This document shows, piece after piece, positions 32,834 to 35,361 of a DNA stretch of 35,361 bases. The stretch comes from Candidatus Omnitrophota bacterium (lineage in GTDB: Bacteria > Omnitrophota > 4484-213): contig JAGGUG010000044.1 in NCBI GenBank assembly GCA_021158625.1, positions 1 through 35,361 on the forward strand, given 5' to 3'. Made by a program: the position numbers and the translations under genes. The notes beneath the pieces were generated by a model. That model saw only the letters and a list, made by a program, of their open reading frames with translations. It was not told the origin of the DNA and ran no database searches. The number at the start of each line of letters is the position of its first letter. Position 1 is the first letter of the stretch.

Positions 32834-33343
32834 ATGGTCTATCAACCCAAAAACGCAATAACTCCCGCCTGCCGGACGGGCAGGCAAAAACGCAATAACC
32901 CAATAACAAATAAGTGGCTATCAGTATTATTATTAGTGGTCTTCAGTGTCCTTTTCGCTACGGTTGCCTGTGCTGACGAAAAGGTATGGAGTGCTGGCGG
33001 AGATGAAACGACCTGGAGCGACGACGACAACTGGTTTCCGGCCGTTGAACCCAACAGTGAAGACGATGTCACCATAGATATGGAGGATGCCTCTGTTACT
33101 TGCACCGAGACCTTTAAAGCAAAGTCTATCGTTGTGGGTGGCAGAACGAGTTCGACCCTTACCAGCAACAACTTTGTCTACGGAACAGTAACGCCCGATT
33201 CGGCATCTGATGTGGCATTAGACAATAAAAAGGGCGGCACGATTATCCTGAAGGGTGCTGGAACGCTCACCCTGGGAGGTCAATATAGGAGTTCAGAAGA
33301 ATCTCTCATCTCCGAGCCGAGCTTTATGTTCTGGGTAAAGTAG
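32834..33343 (+). CDS. Exported protein, probably truncated
   Basis: 169 residues from the ATG at 32834; the track's longer ORF reads through the array. The start MVYQPK again comes from the cassette. Then a gcctgcc-ggac-gggcaggc palindrome and caataac repeats encode an odd stretch up to residue 27, followed by a signal peptide (WLSVLLLVVFSVLFATVACA). The mature part begins DEKVWSAGGDETTWSDDDNW and runs into beta-strand repeats, the style of large extracellular beta-helix or adhesin proteins. The stop codon falls at the left edge of an inverted repeat that carries the next gene, so it may be cut short by that insertion. The signal peptide could in reality start nearer 32912. Confidence 0.6.
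   Translation: MVYQPKNAITPACRTGRQKRNNPITNKWLSVLLLVVFSVLFATVACADEKVWSAGGDETTWSDDDNWFPAVEPNSEDDVTIDMEDASVTCTETFKAKSIVVGGRTSSTLTSNNFVYGTVTPDSASDVALDNKKGGTIILKGAGTLTLGGQYRSSEESLISEPSFMFWVK
32861..32886. repeat. GCCTGCC-GGAC-GGGCAGGC palindrome
   Basis: Perfect short palindrome inserted between two aaaacgcaataac units. The flanking direct repeat could be the duplicated insertion site. Confidence 0.65.
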
Positions 33344-33386
33344 AAGCGGATCTCCGCGGATAGCGACGCAGAAAGACGCGGATAGA
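33342..33386. repeat. Left inverted repeat of the GxxExxY cassette
   Basis: Agaagcggatctccgcggat and gacgcggata; its complement recurs on the far side of the gene at about 33775-33819. Confidence 0.65.
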
Positions 33387-33389
33387 ATA

Positions 33390-33797
33390 ATGGGAAAGTT
33401 ACTATATGAAAAGGAGTCGTACGAGATACGCGGCGCGTGTTTTGCAGTTTGGAAAGAATTCGGCAGTGCTTTTAAAGAGACAGTAATTGAAAAAGCCTTG
33501 GCAAAAGAGTTTAAGGAGAGAGGATTGTCTATAGATCGCCAGAAACGGATAGATATATTCTATAGGGATGAAAAAGTGGGCGTTTATATTCCAGATTTTG
33601 TAATAGATAATAAAATTATTATAGAGATTAAGGTTAAACCTGTATTGATTCAAGAAGACAGGCGACAGTTTTGGCATTACCTTAAAGGTTCTCATTATCG
33701 TCTTGGGTTTTTGGTCAATTTCGGTACGAAGAAACTTGAGATTGTTAGGAGGGTATATGATTCTGCGCGCACAAGATATCAGCGTATATCCGCGTAG
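33390..33797 (+). CDS. GxxExxY-type protein
   Basis: 135 residues. LLYEKESYEIRGACFAVWKE and the following GSAFKETVIEKALAKEFKER match the GxxExxY family (Pfam name), with some changes at the naming motif. VYIPDFVIDNKIIIEIKVK has the D...ExK spacing of PD-(D/E)XK nucleases, so a nuclease role is possible but untested. It lies between inverted repeats (agaagcggat ... atctgcttct) and has different codon use from its neighbours, suggesting a mobile cassette. The C-terminal ARTRYQRISA is coded by the right inverted repeat. Confidence 0.8.
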   Translation: MGKLLYEKESYEIRGACFAVWKEFGSAFKETVIEKALAKEFKERGLSIDRQKRIDIFYRDEKVGVYIPDFVIDNKIIIEIKVKPVLIQEDRRQFWHYLKGSHYRLGFLVNFGTKKLEIVRRVYDSARTRYQRISA

Positions 33798-33819
33798 ATA
33801 TCCGCGTCTATCTGCTTCT
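33775..33819. repeat. Right inverted repeat of the GxxExxY cassette
   Basis: Tatccgcgtagatatccgcg and ctatctgcttct complement the left repeat. It overlaps the end of the GxxExxY gene. Confidence 0.65.
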
Positions 33820-33848
33820 AAATAACCCAATAACAGGAGGTAAAAGCG

Positions 33849-35361
33849 ATGAAAAAGAAAATTTGGATGTTGGTGTTAATAGCAATGGTCATCTTACTTG
33901 GCGTCCACTATCTTTACGCCGGCCAGCTCCTCTTTGACGGTGTTCCCGTGGACATCACCACGACCGACAATGAGGACCTGGTCATTGTCCCCGGCAGTGG
34001 TGGTAATACTCAAATAGGCGATGCCACCGGCGCAAATACCCACGCCACCTCAAACGACGATTTGCATGTGACAGGCGTTTTAGAAACCGACGGTGTCCTT
34101 TATTCTGACTCAGGCATAATTTCAGGTTCCACCATCCGCTCGGACACCGACTCAACAGATTCGCTCGGTTCAAGCTCAACTGCCTGGTTGAACCTCTATG
34201 TAGATTCAGTCAAGACTGTATCCGGCACGAACCTTATTCTTCTCCCAACCTCGGCATATACCATAATCGGCGATGCTGGCTCAGCAGGCCATGTCTCAGC
34301 CAACGACGACCTCTTTGTATCAGGCGCTTTGGAGGTTGACGGCACAATCTACGCAGACGGCGCGATTACCGCTGGGTCAAATATCATTTCCGATACCGAC
34401 TCAACCGACTCGCTCGGTTCCTCTAATATCGCCTGGTTGTACCTCTATGTAGATACTATCTCCACAACATCAGGGACAGACCTTTCGTTATCTCCAGCAT
34501 CAGGAAGCGGCGTGGATGGCTCGGTAACCCGTTCTGCCGCAACAGGTAACGAAATTGCCTACGACCTCGCCGCCACTGTAGAGAAAGCCTCGGGAGACTT
34601 TACCGGCCTCAGACTCAATGTCACAGATACCGCCTCACCCGGGCTGCTTAAACTGCAAGACCTGCAAGTCGGGGGGACTTCCATATTGCAGGTTTATGAA
34701 GACACAAACTCTGCCAACTATGGCCGTCTATCAGTCGGCTCTGCCCCCTGGGATGGCGAAGCATCAGGACACTTTGTTGGCTCCTCAGACGGCACCCAGA
34801 TTGCCGTAAATGCACCGGATACCTTTACCGGAAATCTTATTGACTTACAAGTCGCCGGTGTTTCCAAATACAAAGTTAGTTATGAGGGTATAGTTACCCA
34901 GGTTGGCTCCCAGACCGTTACTGGAAATATCGTTCCCTCGGCAGATTCAGAGTATAACCTCGGCTCAACCTCGGCTGCCTGGTTGAATCTTTATGCCGAC
35001 AATATCAAGACAGTGAGCGGCACGAACCTTATTCTTCTCCCAACCTCGGCATATACCATAATCGGCGATGCCGGCTCAGCAGGCCATGTCTCAGCCAACG
35101 ACGACCTCTTTGTCTCCGGAGCCGCAGAAGTCGACGGCACCCTCTACGCCGATGGCGGAATAACCGCCACCACTGTAAATGCCACCACCTTTGATACCAA
35201 TGTTGCTGCTGCCGGCCTCACTCTCTCCGGGACGACCCTTGCTGCTGACGGCACCGATACCGACATCAACATCGCGATTACCCCCCAGGGCGCAGGCGAG
35301 GTGGATATCAGCAAGGTCGATATCGATGGCGGGACTATTGACGCGACAACCATCGGGGCGA
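33849..35361 (+). CDS. Large repetitive exported protein, 3' end outside window
   Basis: Not in the ORF track because it has no stop before the window edge. An excellent ribosome site (caggaggtaa) precedes the ATG. A signal peptide, MKKKIWMLVLIAMVILLGVH..YA, is followed by at least 480 residues rich in Ser, Thr, Asp and Gly. Repeated blocks include SDTDSTDSLGSS..AWLNLYVD and LILLPTSAYTIIGDAGSAG, then HVSANDDLFVSGA and EVDGT.YADG. The pattern resembles phage tail-fibre-like and surface beta-repeat proteins of uncultured bacteria, often ending in an endosialidase chaperone domain (not visible here). The gene is clearly richer in C than its neighbours. It could be cargo or an adhesin linked to the secretion system; this is inference. 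Confidence 0.8.
   Translation, partial: MKKKIWMLVLIAMVILLGVHYLYAGQLLFDGVPVDITTTDNEDLVIVPGSGGNTQIGDATGANTHATSNDDLHVTGVLETDGVLYSDSGIISGSTIRSDTDSTDSLGSSSTAWLNLYVDSVKTVSGTNLILLPTSAYTIIGDAGSAGHVSANDDLFVSGALEVDGTIYADGAITAGSNIISDTDSTDSLGSSNIAWLYLYVDTISTTSGTDLSLSPASGSGVDGSVTRSAATGNEIAYDLAATVEKASGDFTGLRLNVTDTASPGLLKLQDLQVGGTSILQVYEDTNSANYGRLSVGSAPWDGEASGHFVGSSDGTQIAVNAPDTFTGNLIDLQVAGVSKYKVSYEGIVTQVGSQTVTGNIVPSADSEYNLGSTSAAWLNLYADNIKTVSGTNLILLPTSAYTIIGDAGSAGHVSANDDLFVSGAAEVDGTLYADGGITATTVNATTFDTNVAAAGLTLSGTTLAADGTDTDINIAITPQGAGEVDISKVDIDGGTIDATTIGA
34223..34318 (+). repeat. 96-bp intragenic repeat, copy 1
   Basis: Matches 35018-35113 with a single difference (gctggc / gccggc) at an offset of 795 bases, a multiple of three. 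Part of the surface-protein repeat. Confidence 0.85.
35018..35113 (+). repeat. 96-bp intragenic repeat, copy 2
   Basis: Second copy in the same reading frame; see the copy at 34223. Confidence 0.85.

Noticed and set aside
33402-33830. 142-residue minus-strand ORF opposite the GxxExxY gene
   Set aside because: It is a shadow of a recognised family on the + strand and has no ribosome site or recognisable motif.
33849-35361. Prophage tail-fibre gene as part of a phage
   Set aside because: There is a signal peptide and no neighbouring phage structural or integrase gene in the window. The likeness is only in repeat style.

Overview
The window reads as part of a chromosome of an uncultured, diderm, probably anaerobic bacterium from a candidate-phylum lineage; an Omnitrophota-like group is my guess. 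A secretin, the type IV pilus alignment genes and pseudopilins imply an outer membrane. Rnf subunits suggest an anaerobic or ferredoxin-based metabolism. The taxonomic guess rests on gene style and on the very heavy load of short palindromic repeats, not on a marker gene, so treat it as weak. Every protein-coding gene I accept is on the + strand.

Layout. (1) 15-5792, biosynthesis: trpE, trpG, a homocitrate/2-isopropylmalate synthase-family enzyme, purA and an ITP/XTP pyrophosphatase. (2) 5852-6669: an intact tRNA-Pro(UGG), a helix-turn-helix protein with a homing-endonuclease-like motif, and the orphan 3' half of a second proline tRNA. (3) 6769-9135: three Rnf membrane subunits (rnfD, rnfG, rnfE) without rnfC, rnfA or rnfB. 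(4) 9254-16361: arginine pathway argJ-argB-argD-argF-argG-argH, lacking only argC. (5) 16354-18674: lysA and dapF, the end of the diaminopimelate route to lysine and peptidoglycan. (6) 18701-19906: ribBA for riboflavin. (7) From 20028: a small MerR-type regulator behind a good promoter, then a type IV pilus/type II secretion system. It comprises a PilM-PilN fusion, a PilO-PilP fusion, a secretin with a C-terminal TPR tail, a coiled-coil protein with a polysaccharide-export domain, a GspF/PilC platform protein and four pilin-like proteins. No assembly ATPase or prepilin peptidase is in view. (8) 32056-35361: a four-helix-bundle (S23/IVP) protein, a probably truncated exported protein, a GxxExxY protein between inverted repeats, and the start of a large repetitive secreted protein that runs off the window.

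Two repeat systems stand out. First, palindromic elements sit between genes and also inside conserved enzymes in frame (ITPase, RnfG, LysA, DapF), where they encode extra peptides of the form (N)PV...NGV. Simpler tandem repeats do the same in ArgJ, LysA and DapF. Second, from 27215 to 32820, arrays built on CCCTTAT with 10- and 17-base spacing precede seven successive genes. Some arrays end in a longer identical cassette that carries the start codon and the prepilin leader codons of the next gene. One such leader (MVYQPKDPLG) is shared by a pilin-like protein and a non-pilin four-helix-bundle protein. These repeat-supplied starts and leaders are the most unusual thing in the window.
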